Position numbers and translations under genes: made by a program. Positions 33,301-44,556 of a DNA stretch of 64,000 bases are shown here, one piece after another (positions within the stretch are counted from its first letter, which is position 1; each line of letters opens with the position of its first letter). The notes under the pieces were generated by a model, which did not search any database, was not told the origin of the DNA, and was given only the letters and a program-made list of their open reading frames with translations. This stretch comes from Haliclystus octoradiatus (lineage: Eukaryota > Cnidaria > Staurozoa > Stauromedusae > Haliclystidae). Where the stretch lies: NCBI GenBank assembly GCA_916610825.1, contig OU744454.1, positions 2,152,501 to 2,216,500 on the forward strand, read 5' to 3'.

Positions 33301-36300
33301 GCGGCCACCTGTATATAGCGGTCAATTTATCTACCTCTTTTAGCTGGCTGTTATATACAGGTTTCACTGTACCAGTATATCTGATGCTTGCCGATAGGGG
33401 GATGTCAATTGTAACCTTTAGAACTAGAACTGTATAAAAGTGTTCTAAACCAATCAGATTTGCAAACAACATTCAAAAATTTTATAATTTATTTTATTGT
33501 TCTTCTAGGTTGCAAATGAGCTTGCTGCACAAACAGAGGAACGCCAAAATATTATCAAACAGGTTGACAATTATACCTGTTTGAACAAAAACTGTATCCA
33601 AGTCATTTTTATCTTATCATATATCATATTTTATTGTAAAGACTTTGTAGCTTTATTTATTATCGATTTTTTTGCTGAAGCCTCTTGCAGCATTGCTATC
33701 CCTGAGAAAAATATTCATTGGTTTATGAACGGGAATTGCCGGAATGTTCATGAAGTGTTCATAAAAATCTGGGCAATTTCACATTCATGAACCGGTTCAT
33801 GAACTGTTCATTAACTCATGAATTTTTTCACAGGGTTAAAAGCTAATTTTTTTGTAGCTCAATCACTTGTAGAATCTCCTCCTCCAAGTTACCATGCCCT
33901 TTGTGTGCAAGTATTTTTATACACTGTGATTTAAAATTCCTTGAAATTCACATGTCCTATTAGGACATATGGAGGTATCAGCATTTTTACAGGGGATCGT
34001 TGTTATCCGTTGCATTGGAATACATTAAAATTTATGTTATGGTTATGTGTTTCTAAATTGATCTGTTAATCGTTGACAAAAACAGTTATTGATCTCAGGC
34101 TCAAAGACTATTGGCGTAATCAATATCAATCAATGTTTACTAGCCGTCATTTTATTGGATTTTAATGCAATTATCTGTTGCGTCTTTTAGCCATAACGAC
34201 TAGAAAACACGAAGCGGTCAATATGGTTTAGAATTGATATACTATATCAGAGCTCAGCCATAATTTGATTGATCGAATGGCTCGATTTTGTTAAAAAATT
34301 AAAAAAAATTGCAAGAAATGAAAATATTTACTATAGGGCATACTTATATGATTTGTAATAGTTCAGCAGTTTAATAAATATCAGTAGCATAATTTGCTTA
34401 TTGCTATGAATCCTTGAAATCTCTCATGTTATTGTGAGAAAAAAGGATGAGAATTTGTTGAAAATATGTTTCCCACACTCAAGGGGTGTATTGAGATGGT
34501 TTACGTGTTTCAAATCCCCGCTACTGACCCATGTGACGTCTACTGATGACTGAATCACTCCTCATGAAGATTACCAGCTGACATTATTCTACAACTTTAC
34601 TATTAAGATCAGCTGAGTATATTCTAGATTAATGAATTATTTCTCATTCAGAATGACTCAGTCAAAATTTGATCTCAAATTTTACCCGCAAAGACTTCTA
34701 ATCTAATAGTTTACCACACTGTTAAAGGCTTTTTACTTAACAATTAAAATTTTCTCCCCTGACCATGTGCGACTTAGCCTCCTGCCCCCTCTAATGAAAC
34801 CCTGATTGTTGATTGGATTAATGTTATTGTGTTTCATTGATTAAATTGTATCAAAGTTACGGTCTTTACCAATTATTCACAGTCTATAGAAGAAAGTCAA
34901 ATGCCCAGCATTCCAATTTACAAGACAGTTACAAATTCATTAGGAATATTTCAAAACCCAACAGGATGGTATGTATTTTAATCATTATTGTTATTTATCA
35001 TACAGTGAAACCTGTATATAACGGCCAGCTACGAGAGGTAGATAAATTGACCACTATAGACATGTGGCCTTTATATACAGGTTTGATTCAATAGAAAATA
35101 CTGTTTTAGACATTCCAAGGGTGACCACTATAGACAGGTGGCCGCTGTATAGAGGTGACTGTTATAACAGGTTTGACTGTAATATATTGAAATTAAGCTC
35201 AATCAAGTCAGACATGAGAATTTTCAGACTTTTAGCGGATTTCAGACTATTTCCACACTTGTGAACTCTAGATGTTGCATTTTTTCCATTGATATCCATT
35301 ACAAATTAACTAGATATCCTTGATTTCAGACTATTTTTGAAATTTGAACTCTCATATCTGATCAAGTACAATGGCTATCTTCGTCAGTGTGAGCTAAAAT
35401 TGCTAACATATTTCCAATTCACTTATCCGAAATTGTCCATCAAGTGCTTGACAACAAAGCTAGTTTGTAGGGTTTCAGATTCAAACTGCAGTTAAACAGG
35501 AATTTCATTTATCCAAAGTTATCCAAAGAGGGTACACTGTGATGATAGGAATAATATGCGAGAGTATATCGAGCAAGTCTAGTTGTACAAGAAATAAATG
35601 AAGATAGTGCTTTTTATTTGAAGTATCATAAGGAATCATGTTGGATTTGTTTTTGTATTCCAGGCATGAAGGTACTAGAGTATGGGGCGGAGGAATAGTA
35701 AAATACAAGTAAGTATTGAATCTTGTTTCGTATTACAGCATGTAGTGATATTACATTTTAAAGTCAATCATTGACTGATAGTCACCCCGTAAGCACAAAT
35801 GCCTGTTTATTGGAGGACTCTAACAATTGAATACTACGATTAATATGTTCCAAAGAAGTCATCGCAACGACCCGAAATGCCCCAACTGTGTTCTCGGGAA
35901 AGGTACTCGGATCCCAATCGAGTCTTGAAATTTTCTGAAGGAAGTTTGTTTTCCAGATTTTTTTTAACTATTTTTTTTTCAGTTGAAAAGTTGTTTATGA
36001 AAGTCGTTTTGCAAATAAATTTTTTACAAATTTTCTCTGTTCTTGATACTTACATGAACAAGTTTTAAAACAAGAGAATTACTGATGAAAAACACTCGAT
36101 TTCCATTGTTTGAAAACAATAGCTCATCTATTCCCATAACAATGCAATCAAATTTCATGTTGTTAGTCGAGTTAAATTAAAATGGCGTCAAGAGGAAAAG
36201 ACACGGAAGAAAAGAGCGAGAAAAACTTTTATATTAATATTATTACATACGGTACTGATGAATAATTAATACGGTATGTTAAATTATTTATTAGTTTGAA

Positions 36301-39300
36301 TTAAAGTTTCTTCAGTTTGGTCTCCTTATCAACTCTTTCGTTTTTAAAGGCATAAAATTGACCATCGCACCTTGCAGGCTCAAAGTTGAAAAATGAATGC
36401 CATTTATCAAGCCACAAGTAGTATGCACCATACATCGTATTCACAGACCAAGCGCAAATGCCGCTGGTCAATTTGATGCCTATATCGTCAAGGAAGCCTT
36501 GTGTTCTTTATAACTCAAAATTTGACTGTTGGATTTGGAATTTCAGAACAGTTTTGTTTGGAATTTAACAGGACTTTTTTGATCAATTATTTGCCAAATC
36601 ATTGGAGAAATACTATAATTTAAAGCAGCAATCAGTTTAATAAATTACTTAATATCTTGCATTATTTATGAGATAAATATTAATTACTGGTATAATAAGG
36701 ATAACAGTTATCAAACTTGATTTTTGATCTGTTATTGAGAGCTATCAGGCGTTGACATTCCACGTTTTCTTTGGGTTATAATTCAACCATTAACTTTGTG
36801 GTTTTATTATATTTATATCAATGTTATCTTTTAGACATGGCTCTGATCAGTGGATTCCTTGGGAAATTGATAAAATAAATTCACAAGCAGGTAGCAAATT
36901 AATTCAAGGAAATACTTTGACTGTTGAAAAAACATTTTACAGATACTAATTGATAAAGTGATTTTATTTTTCAGGAAGCTCAAAAACAAATAATAAAAAG
37001 GTTAGGATTGTTCCACGTTTTGTTTGTTATCAAATCAAACCCGATCTACTAGATTCTACTAGTTATATTTGTACTTTTCAAACTATACAGAGTAGAGAGT
37101 GTTATAACGGTACCCCTGTAGTAGTATTGTTATTATATCGTAATCTTTGTATCACTTCCTGTAACTTCATATTACTAATTATCATCCATTCATTGTAACT
37201 CATGTAAATACCGTCTCTCGACACTTGTAAACTCATTCCTTGCTTGGTACTCTCACGAATAACATCTCAACTCAATCTGTTGTATTGCTATTTCAATCCT
37301 GCTTACACACAGTATTCTCATGCTATTACACCCTTATGGAACATTCAAAAGTATGCTACAGGCGAAATACCGTTATAGCCAATTATTCATAAAAAGAAAG
37401 ATACCTAATTTCATCATGAAGATCATTTAAGTTCAGTTCGCTATATACAACAGCATTTATATCTATAGTGACATTATCTACTGTATTTATGGAGGATTTC
37501 AGGTTGTTTTAACTTTGGTTTTTCATTTTGTTAAATAGGGCAATACATCTCAGAGTAATATACACACAGGTAAAAACAACAAACAGTTTAATTTTATCAA
37601 ATTTATAATTTCAAACTGATGCTCATCATCATTGACTATTCAGAAAACCTTTAAGTTTACATCTAACTGAAGATCTGAATTGAATTGAATACTGAATTAA
37701 GTTCATGAATGTTAAATTGTACACATAGAATATTCATGCAAAATGTTTGTATTCATATTTATTTACTACACAAAGAATGTTTGAAGACACGAGTGAAGGG
37801 TTGAAAGCTCGAGCTGCTTTCAACACTTCCTGAGTATCTTCCAATCAAATAACAGGATTATGTTCAATTACGACGCCATGAATCTGATTTACATTTGCTC
37901 TGTCATTTTTGATTTTGAGATTTAAATTTCCAGCAAATATATCTGGAAGAAAAACGTTTGTCCCCCCTACAAAAATAGTTCATGTACAGTTCATAAACTT
38001 TGTAAAGTTCAAGAAGTGTCTGTGAAAAGTTCGTCAAGTTAGGTTCATGAACACACAGTTCATAAACTGGTTCATTAAATTATCGTGCAAAGTTCATGAA
38101 CTGAAATGTTGACCTAGCAACTCATAAAACCTTTCCAAAGTTCTGGTTCATGATCTCCCTATAAATGGTTCATCGAATTATTAAGACTTTGAGAATATGT
38201 AATCACTTCCTAATTGCTTCATATTAATTATGGAATTTCTTTCTATCAGGTGCAATTCCTCCTTGGTTGAAGAATGACACCCCAGAAGATATTGAAACGG
38301 TATAAACGAATACGTCTTTGTCTTTTACCGTAATAAACATATAAAGTAAAAAAAAAATTTTAATTTTTTTTTTTTTAGAATAGCTATATATTCACTTCTA
38401 TCGTAATAGTGATGTTAGGTCAATATTTTTAAGCTGGGATCTAAGATGCTGTTTTTTCTCAATTTTTTCTATGCCAAATTTATCTGAAATTTATCTGGTA
38501 GTCTTTATTTACAGGGTTGATTCAATAGAAAATACTTATTTAGATATTGCTGAGTGACCTCTATAGACAGGTGGCTGCTGTATAGAGGTGACCAGTATAA
38601 GAGGTTTGTCTGTATATATGTGTAGGGAACCATGAACAGTAAAATTACGCTTACCAACTTCTGAATAAACACAACAACAAAACGTTGGATTCAGTGATAA
38701 GGCAATGAAGCTTTTATAATTGTCATCAATCATTTATTCAAACGATTTGTTTGTTTTAATTTCATATTTTTGATCTTTGTGTCATATTATTGCTATAGTT
38801 TTATATTCGTAGAATTCAATATCTATTGGACCTTCAGAAGAAGAATTTAGACGTCACGGTGAGTAAGCTATATATTGTGTGATATAGTCAACAACTACGT
38901 TCAAACTCATTTATAATTTTAATATATTATGTAGTCGACATGCTATGCATGCCTCAGAGACAAGGAGCACAAACTCAATATAGCATCAAACAAGTAAGCC
39001 TACTGTCTCTTCTGTCCTTTAGCCGTAATCAGTAATGCTAAGTAAATAAGGGACTGAACCGAAGTCGGACGCAGAATCAGACGCTTCTATAATTTTTTTT
39101 TCGGATTTAAAGTTTGAAAATTCTGACTCTGTACACCGTGAATAGAATAGCAAATCTAAAGAATGCGAAGAGGATTTATGATGGATTTGGCATGTACTGT
39201 CTTATCTAATATCACAGGGGCTGTTTTATCAACTACAGATAAATTTGCATCTCTGGTAGAACCTACACTATGAGATTTTAAAGTACTGAAAATATACTGA

Positions 39301-41205
39301 AAAAGTACTGAAAATGAATCAGTATTATTTCAGTAGATTTTCAGTAGCCTTGTCCTTTTCAGTACTTTTTCAGTATATTTTCAGTATATTTTCATTACTT
39401 TAAAATCTCATAGTGTTAATGGTCACTTTCTACGGTCTCCATAGATTTCACATTTTATTGTATTTTACTTCTTCAAAATGTCACCTGTATATAGTGATCA
39501 ATACTTTCCCATGACGGGATCTAATTGCAAATATAGATTGCCTATCTATAGTCTGTCTATAGATGGTCTGTTTTATATGACAGCGAGGGCTGACTGGCTG
39601 GTATACAAATGTTTGTGTTTATAGTAGCATGATTTCATTTGTATCTATTGATTTGCAGAGGCTGTACAAGCAAAACGAAAATTGAATCCAAATCGTGTTG
39701 GTGCTAATTTTGATCACAGTTCTGAAACAAAAGATGATTGGTAAGCTAATGAATCTGCTATATTCTAGTTATAGTTTTAGCCTCTATGTAAGAAACATCT
39801 GTCTATACAGTGAAACATGTAGATACCAACAACCTATGGTGGATCATTAGTGTAATGCTTAGTTCGTTGGACCTCAGCCCGCAGGGTCTTAGTTTCTATC
39901 ATTGGTAGAAGACTATTGATTAGTGTCAGGAAAATTGTTCATCCATTAAACTCACATACACTTCAAAAACACTAAACAACTAACCAATATTACCCTAGTG
40001 AAAATGCTAATAATACTACCCATTTTGTAATAAATTCAAATAAAAAAGCTATTTCAAGATGTGGATAAATTAAGCGTTATATGGCGAAAAATCCTAAGGA
40101 ATAAATGTACAAAGTTTTGCATCTAAAAACTGTAATAATTTATATAGCTATGCACAGTGAATGATCAAATAGTAGTAAATTTAAGCAGAAAAATATTTTC
40201 AATCGATTATTCAACTAAAAAAGAGTAATTGTCAAATTGATAATTAATACTTTTGAAGAAATCTGAAATTTGATCCAATCCGATATTAAAAAATCCAATC
40301 CAAATCCGACAAAAACCCAATTCGGATTGGACTCAGATCGGATTCACAGACCCCTAAATTCTGAACATTTGCACAAGTGTGCATTTGCACATGAATACTA
40401 CGAGCGCTGGACACATTCCAGATCTCAAAAGCAAAACAGCCATACTCTGCAAACTTGGTCATGCTTTGATGAAAGCACCTTAGCAAGCCATAAAATATTG
40501 ACTGTTCAAAACATTTATTACTCTTTTTTTCCAGGCTACCTTCGTTTGGCGGTGTTTGGAATGCTGGTCCAAGGTGGCATACAAGGTAAGGGTTGATGGG
40601 AAAGTTTGCTTTTCATTTATTATTTGGAAATATTAATTTGTTGTTCGTGGGCCTTTTATGACAACGGTTAATGAACTGTTAATGAGTTTTGCGTGAACTG
40701 GTATTAGAGTTCTGTCTGAACTATTCTTTGAGCTTCGTTGACAGCTTGAGCTACTTCGTTGAGCTACTCACGAAATTCATGGACTGTTTTGGAATGAGTC
40801 AAACATTCCAGTTGCAGGGTTTTATCAATATTTTGCCTTTGATCACCCAGTATAAAAGTAAAACAAGTAACAATGATTAGTTTAGGCCGTGTCATATTAA
40901 ATTTACTGGATCATTGCTGCAATGATTTGCTTGCTTTCAAATTAAATAAATGTAATAATAATAGTATTACATTTTTCAAACATATATATTTGTGATTGAC
41001 AGTCACCTTGTAAGCATGTGTGCTTGTTTATTGAGGGACATAACCAGTTTACAGACATACAATTAACATGTGTGCACTGACGAGGAATCGAACCCCAGTC
41101 TGCCGTATGATGCGCGGTGACTCTGACACTGTGCTACCAGTGTACCGTCTGTAATCATGGTCTTTAGAGGTCATTCGTTTGTGTGAGATTAAATAACAAC
41201 ACAGC

Positions 41206-41242
<37 letters not shown>

Positions 41243-42403
41243 TTATTCAGAACCTTTAAGTTATACAAACTTTTTTTCAAAGGACTGATACATAGCTAAG
41301 TTGACAGGAAAACAGACATTAAGTAAAAAAACAGGTATAAATAACAGGAAAGAGTGGTAAGTGTAAAGCATACTAAGAACGTAAGTGCTTAAGTGCTTCT
41401 CAAGGAGACGTTTGAAAGTAGGCCTGCTTTGGACTTCTTTCATTGCAGACGGTAGATCGTTCCACTTATGCGCACCAGCATCTTGAAATGAATGACGATG
41501 GCTCGGCTTGATGTAAATGTTATTGTGGGCGTGGGATCTTGTCCTGGTGGAATACGGCAGTTGGAAAAAGTCGGAAAGCAAAGGAGGAGCTAGTTTGAAT
41601 TTAATTTTATGAGTGAACATTAGTTGATGCGATGTTATTCTGTCTCTAACAGAAAGACAACCTAGTTGACTTTGCATATCAGAGACACTCATACATTAAT
41701 TAATGGATGCTCTTTATTATGGATAATTATGGTTGATCGTGTCTGCTGATGCCACAGGGAGCTTCTATGGTTGTTAGTCAGAGCGCTTTGATGATGATGA
41801 TGATTATAAAGTAGGAGAACAAGAGGCAAAAGAGAACGGTACGGTTTACACACATTCCAGTATAGGTTTACAGGAAACGATTGACAATAGATACGGTATT
41901 AAACAACTATGTGCTCTTTATAAAATAACACATAGTCTTTGTCAATTAGTGATTTGTTGTTTAGGTATGACCGTATGACATCAATAACTATTTTATAATA
42001 ACTATTGGTCCTTTGTTTAAATTAATCGTTACAAAATTGTTCTGTTTGCAACCTGTCAAACATCATTCTTGTATAACCTTGGTGTCAGTCGGCTCATTAA
42101 AAATAAAAAATTTAAATGTTTACCTTACTTTGTCAAGTTTTTTCTTGTAACCTTGTTATGCCATGATGGAGTTGTGAACGACTTTGTTAAAGAAGATTTC
42201 ATATGCACTTTATTATTTAAACATAAATTACAATATTTGATCATATAATATCATAATCATCCAGACTAAAGCAGTCTGGCTAGTGACTGGCTACCATTGT
42301 TTATATATTCATATTTGTTTCGTTTCTCCTGACTCGTATTGTTTTTGTTTTGTTCTATTTACGTAGGGAAAATTTTAAGTCTCAAAAGAAAAGTAAAAAG
42401 TAG
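27398..42403 (+). CDS. CENATAC: Centrosomal AT-AC splicing factor (CCDC84)
   Basis: Fifteen exons: 27398-27544, 29040-29203, 29675-29773, 30906-30972, 33509-33562, 34883-34968, 35664-35708, 36835-36890, 36975-37000, 37539-37569, 38250-38299, 38813-38858, 39659-39740, 40535-40585 and 42367-42403. All phases agree and give 346 residues (human about 332). The N-terminal zinc finger reads CKICGINHNDGRKHLYSKRH (C16, C19, H29, H35). A second zinc-binding segment, FWCHFCSCEVIKH, runs into AFEHLAS. The C-terminal half has NIHTGAIPPW, IGPSEEEF, and the hallmark PNRVGANFDHSSETKDDWLP followed by SFGGVWNAGPRWHTR. CENATAC is a U4atac/U6atac-associated factor needed for splicing AT-AC minor introns and is also found at centrosomes. 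The gene is dominated by repeats and introns; two exons are only 26 and 31 nt. The donor at 33563 (GTTGAC) is weak. Confidence 0.94.
27963..28078. repeat. GC-rich inverted repeat in CENATAC intron 1
   Basis: CTGACTGCATTGTTGCGCGG at the left mirrors 'CCGCGCACAACAAAAAATGC' plus AGTCAG at the right. The GC-rich surroundings (27590-28340) also hold a diverged direct repeat with 'GAGTACGGCAGAGCC' at about 27818 and 28238, which suggests a decayed larger element. Confidence 0.5.
29915..30107 (-). repeat. tRNA-derived SINE, family C, well preserved
   Basis: The left end CACAAACCGGGTAAGC is the SINE tail and the right end TAGCCACTACACCAAG is the complement of its tRNA-like head. The B-box region is the complement of GGGATTGAAAC. 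It also has the family signature 'GATGCCCTTCCTGACGCCAA'. Confidence 0.7.
30155..30230. repeat. Short perfect hairpin
   Basis: AAGATAAAGGATAGAGACAA and its complement-type arm TTTTGTCGCTATCCTTTATC pair over about 30 bp around a small loop. No second copy was noticed. Confidence 0.7.
32641..33088. repeat. Inverted-repeat element, family J, copy 2
   Basis: The ends AGAGCGCCACAGAAGTAAAA and TTTTACTTCTGTGGCACTCG are imperfect inverted repeats extending about 50 bp (AGGTTTCTTCAGGCAACTTG on one side, GCCCGGAGAAACCTG on the other). The interior shares AAATTTTATTGTG and AGAGCCCTCTTAA, in inverse orientation, with 11061-11484. Confidence 0.65.
33265..33371. repeat. Short form of MITE A
   Basis: About 107 bp retain both ends (CCTGTTATAACGATCACC, TATACAGGTTTCACTGTA) but lack the central repeat-bearing segment. 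The same deleted form occurs at 48867-48976, so it is a distinct subfamily. Confidence 0.7.
33702..33836. repeat. MITE B, variant-core copy
   Basis: CCCTGAGAAAAATATTCATT at the left and 'GAATTTTTTCACAGGG' at the right enclose the variant core GGGCAATTTCACATTCATGA and ACCGGTTCATGAACTG. Confidence 0.6.
35001..35181. repeat. Pogo-like MITE A, full length
   Basis: TACAGTGAAACCTGTATATA at the left and 'AACAGGTTTGACTGTA' at the right. The orientation is opposite to the 14284 copy. Confidence 0.8.
35209..35360. repeat. hAT-like MITE, family M, copy 1
   Basis: The ends CAGACATGAGAATTTTCAG and CTCTCATATCTG are inverted repeats. ATCAAGT flanks both sides (35202-35208, 35361-35367). The copy at 53950-54100 shares TTAGCGGATTTCAGACTATT and the flanking geometry. 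Confidence 0.7.
35768..35870 (-). repeat. SINE family D, tail fragment
   Basis: It shares 'GTCACCCCGTAAGCACAAAT' and 'TGCCTGTTTATTGGAGGAC' with the D family tail but lacks the tRNA-like head. Confidence 0.5.
37105..37345. repeat. Dispersed repeat K, uninterrupted copy
   Basis: It is similar along about 230 bp to 48210-48610: 'TATCACTTCCTGTAAC', 'CTCATTCCTTGCTTG', TCAATCTGTTGTATT, CCTGCTTACACACAGTATTC. The second copy contains a MITE A, so this one shows the empty site. Confidence 0.6.
37974..38175. repeat. MITE B, degenerate copy
   Basis: 'CCTACAAAAATAGTTCATG', several TTCATAAAC/TTCATGAAC units and 'AAAGTTCATGAACTG' are visible. Both ends have decayed. Confidence 0.5.
38511..38615. repeat. 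Partial MITE A
   Basis: ACAGGGTTGATTCAATAGAA through 'AGAGGTTTGTCTGTA' corresponds to the inner and right parts of the element. The left third is missing. Confidence 0.65.
39265..39416. repeat. Palindromic MITE L built from TACTGAAAA units
   Basis: ACACTATGAGATTTTAAAGT at the left is mirrored by 'CTTTAAAATCTCATAGTGT' at the right. Between them TACTGAAAA-type words run in one direction, then as complements (TTTTCAGTA) in the other, so the whole 152 bp can fold back. Confidence 0.75.
39843..40005 (+). repeat. tRNA-derived SINE, family C
   Basis: The head contains TAGTGTAATGCTTAGTTCGT, then 'CGCAGGGTCTTAGTTTC'. The tail holds 'ACTAAACAACTAACCAATAT'. Confidence 0.55.
40998..41147 (-). repeat. 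tRNA-derived SINE, family D, copy 2
   Basis: The minus-strand head contains TGGTAGCACAGTGTCAGAGT, then GGGGTTCGATTCC. The tail shares the 'ACCTTGTAAGCATG' and 'TGCTTGTTTATTGAGGGACA' segments with 18935-19085. Confidence 0.65.
41216..41700 (-). mobile_element. 5'-truncated LINE, 3' end with (GAT)n tail
   Basis: A 143-codon open frame (41261-41692) ends the element. Its text SHAHNNIYIKPSHRHSFQ and AGAHKWNDLPSAMKEVQS is the conserved C-terminal tail of non-LTR reverse transcriptases, where a '..WN.LP..' motif follows the RT domain. A run of about eleven GAT/ATC triplets (41211-41243) follows the stop, as expected for LINE 3' tails. The RT catalytic core is absent. It is inserted in the last intron of CENATAC. 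Similar 3' tips occur near 18692 and 37628. Confidence 0.75.
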
Positions 42404-42734
42404 CGTGCTGACATTTTGTATATTGATAATAATTAACTTGATAAGAATGAACTTATTTAATATTGTAAGACTATGTAGGTGAATGTGTGAGTTGTAGTCC
42501 AAACCATTGGCAATTATTACCTAGAGAATATTTTTTTCAATATCATTATCGATGATTATCATTATCATTACCGGTAAGAGCATTATCGATGTTGATATAT
42601 ACTGTACCAATGTGTAAATAAGATTTATTGAAAGAGTCTATGTAATATATTGTAAAAAGAATTTCTGATTAGATCATGAATGTATTACTGAGAATATATT
42701 TATTAATGTTCACTGAAATCATAGAATTGTTATA

Positions 42735-43235
42735 GTATTTGAATACGGTATGCAATATTAAAATGCTTGCTGTTCTTAATGTGAATATACAGGCAATGCA
42801 TTGGTTGAGTTATTGGGAGGCGTAATTTATTTAATTTGGAGTGTGACAGCTTCACCAGTAGAGAAACATCACACAGCAAGCGAATTGAAGCTAAAAATAC
42901 AATCAAACCTGTTACAACGGTCACCTCTATACAGTGGCCACATGTCTATAGTGGTCACTCTTACAATGTCTAAAATAATACTTTCTATTGAATCAAACCT
43001 GTATATAAAGGCCACCTGTCTATAGTGGTCAATTTATCTAACCCTCGTAGCTGGCTATTATATACAGGTTTCACTGTATTTGAATAAGCAATATTAAAAT
43101 GCTTGTCGTTCTTAATGTGAATATAATGCATTGGTTAAGTTATATTGGGAGGCGTAATTTATTTCATTTGGAGTGTGACAGTTTCCCCAGTAGAGCAACA
43201 GCACACAGAAAGCAAATTGAATCAAAAAATATATA
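42735..43235. repeat. Local direct duplication flanking a MITE A
   Basis: The block 'GCAATATTAAAATGCTTG', 'CTTAATGTGAATAT', 'GGGAGGCGTAATTTATTT' and 'GGAGTGTGACAG' appears once at 42735-42897 and again at 43079-43235, separated by the MITE. The two copies differ by small indels and substitutions. Confidence 0.8.
42898..43078. repeat. Pogo-like MITE A, full length
   Basis: It is bounded by TACAATCAAACCTGTTACAA and TATACAGGTTTCACTGTA, with both internal 'CTATAGTGGTCA' segments. Confidence 0.8.
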
Positions 43236-43954
43236 AAGCAGTAAATAGAAACCACATCAACCAAGCACCATGTACTATGTGTGCCAAGTTCATCAATTTG
43301 ATGAATTTGATAAGATTTTGGTTTAGATTGAGCGCATATTCTCTTATTTCCATGACATTATTCCCTGTTTTAAGAAATTTTGACATAAAAATCTGTTCTA
43401 GAAAATTTATTCAAACTTTATTTATATTTCCACGTTGATAGTTGTTTTGTATATGTAATGATATATGTATGTAACCTTAGCTCAAGGATAAGATGTTAAC
43501 ATAGCTAAACACAATTATTATTAATACAAAATTTGTCAATATTTAATGAACAATACATAAAAAGTTCATGAACTATTATTTTGTAGTGCTAGATTGGATA
43601 ATATCAAGATGTGAATAATGATATCATCGTAGCATTAATCAAAGTTTAGGATGACTATATAATTAATTGATTATATTATTAGTATGTAACTGTAAAAGAC
43701 ATCTGTCTTAGACTGTTTCTAAATTAAGTGCGAACTGTTCATGAAAAAGTGATCAATTTCACATTCATAAAACCCCAGTCGTCAGGGTTCACCCTGATGG
43801 AATTTTAAAACATTTCTATATTTTTCGTTTGAATTTTTTTTATTGCATATTAACCTAGAGAAATCATGAAAATTTCAAATTTCTTCTAAATTTTCTCTAA
43901 CCTTCCAAAATCTAGGTAGGACTACAGGATTTCTACTTTGCCAGGCCATGCCAG

Positions 43955-44143
43955 TACAGTGTAACCCGCTTATTTGCAATTCGGATAAGTGAATTTCCCG
44001 CTTGTCTGCAATCTGGCTTTGGAAGCTGTTAAACAATTTTCTGGTCAAGTCATTGTTAAACAATTTCGGAAAACTGCAAATTCAGATAAATACAATGAAA
44101 ACCGTTAGCAATTTTGACTTGCAGTTAAGCGGGTTACACTGTA
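43955..44143. repeat. Pogo-like MITE G, copy 1
   Basis: TACAGTGTAACCCGCTTATT at the left and 'TTAAGCGGGTTACACTGTA' at the right are near-perfect inverted repeats ending in TA. The body 'AATTTTCTGGTCAAGTC' is shared with 58561-58749. The CAGTG.AACCCGCTTA end resembles pogo/Tigger termini. Confidence 0.8.
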
Positions 44144-44556
44144 GTTACAAATTATTACTTGTTTTTGTGCCAACAAGTAGTGACCAAAGAAAGAACTCTG
44201 AATCACTATCTGAATCAAAATTTACAAATTAAACAAAACACCATATCAAAATTTATTATTTTATTTTAATGAAATTTGAGATACAATTTTAGGCACAATC
44301 TTAATTTGATAATTAAATAGAATTATACAAATTAGATAAGTCTGTACAGTATGCATATAAATGTGATATTATGTGATAAATAAAAATATCTTTTAAAAAA
44401 AATATAATTTACTCATAGAATGAGTATGCGTTTGAATATAGTTTTCAGCATAAATAATTAAAAGCGATACAAGAAGAACTCTAATAGAGTTGCTATAGCT
44501 ATTGCTTTGGCTTTTTCTATAGATGAAATTCCAGTCATAAATTTGAAATAAATGTT

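Larger units (their letters stand above)
42404..44556. other. Tail-to-tail spacer, CENATAC / GPCR
   Basis: The spacer contains a full MITE A (42898-43078), a MITE G (43955-44143), MITE B fragments near 43556-43580 and 43735-43790, and a degenerate family F copy at about 43780-43950. Segments 42735-42897 and 43079-43235 are direct repeats on either side of the MITE A. No gene is visible. Confidence 0.5.

Noticed and set aside
41261-41692. Host gene on the minus strand
   Set aside because: The sequence is the C-terminal tail of a non-LTR reverse transcriptase followed by a (GAT)n tail, hence a truncated LINE.
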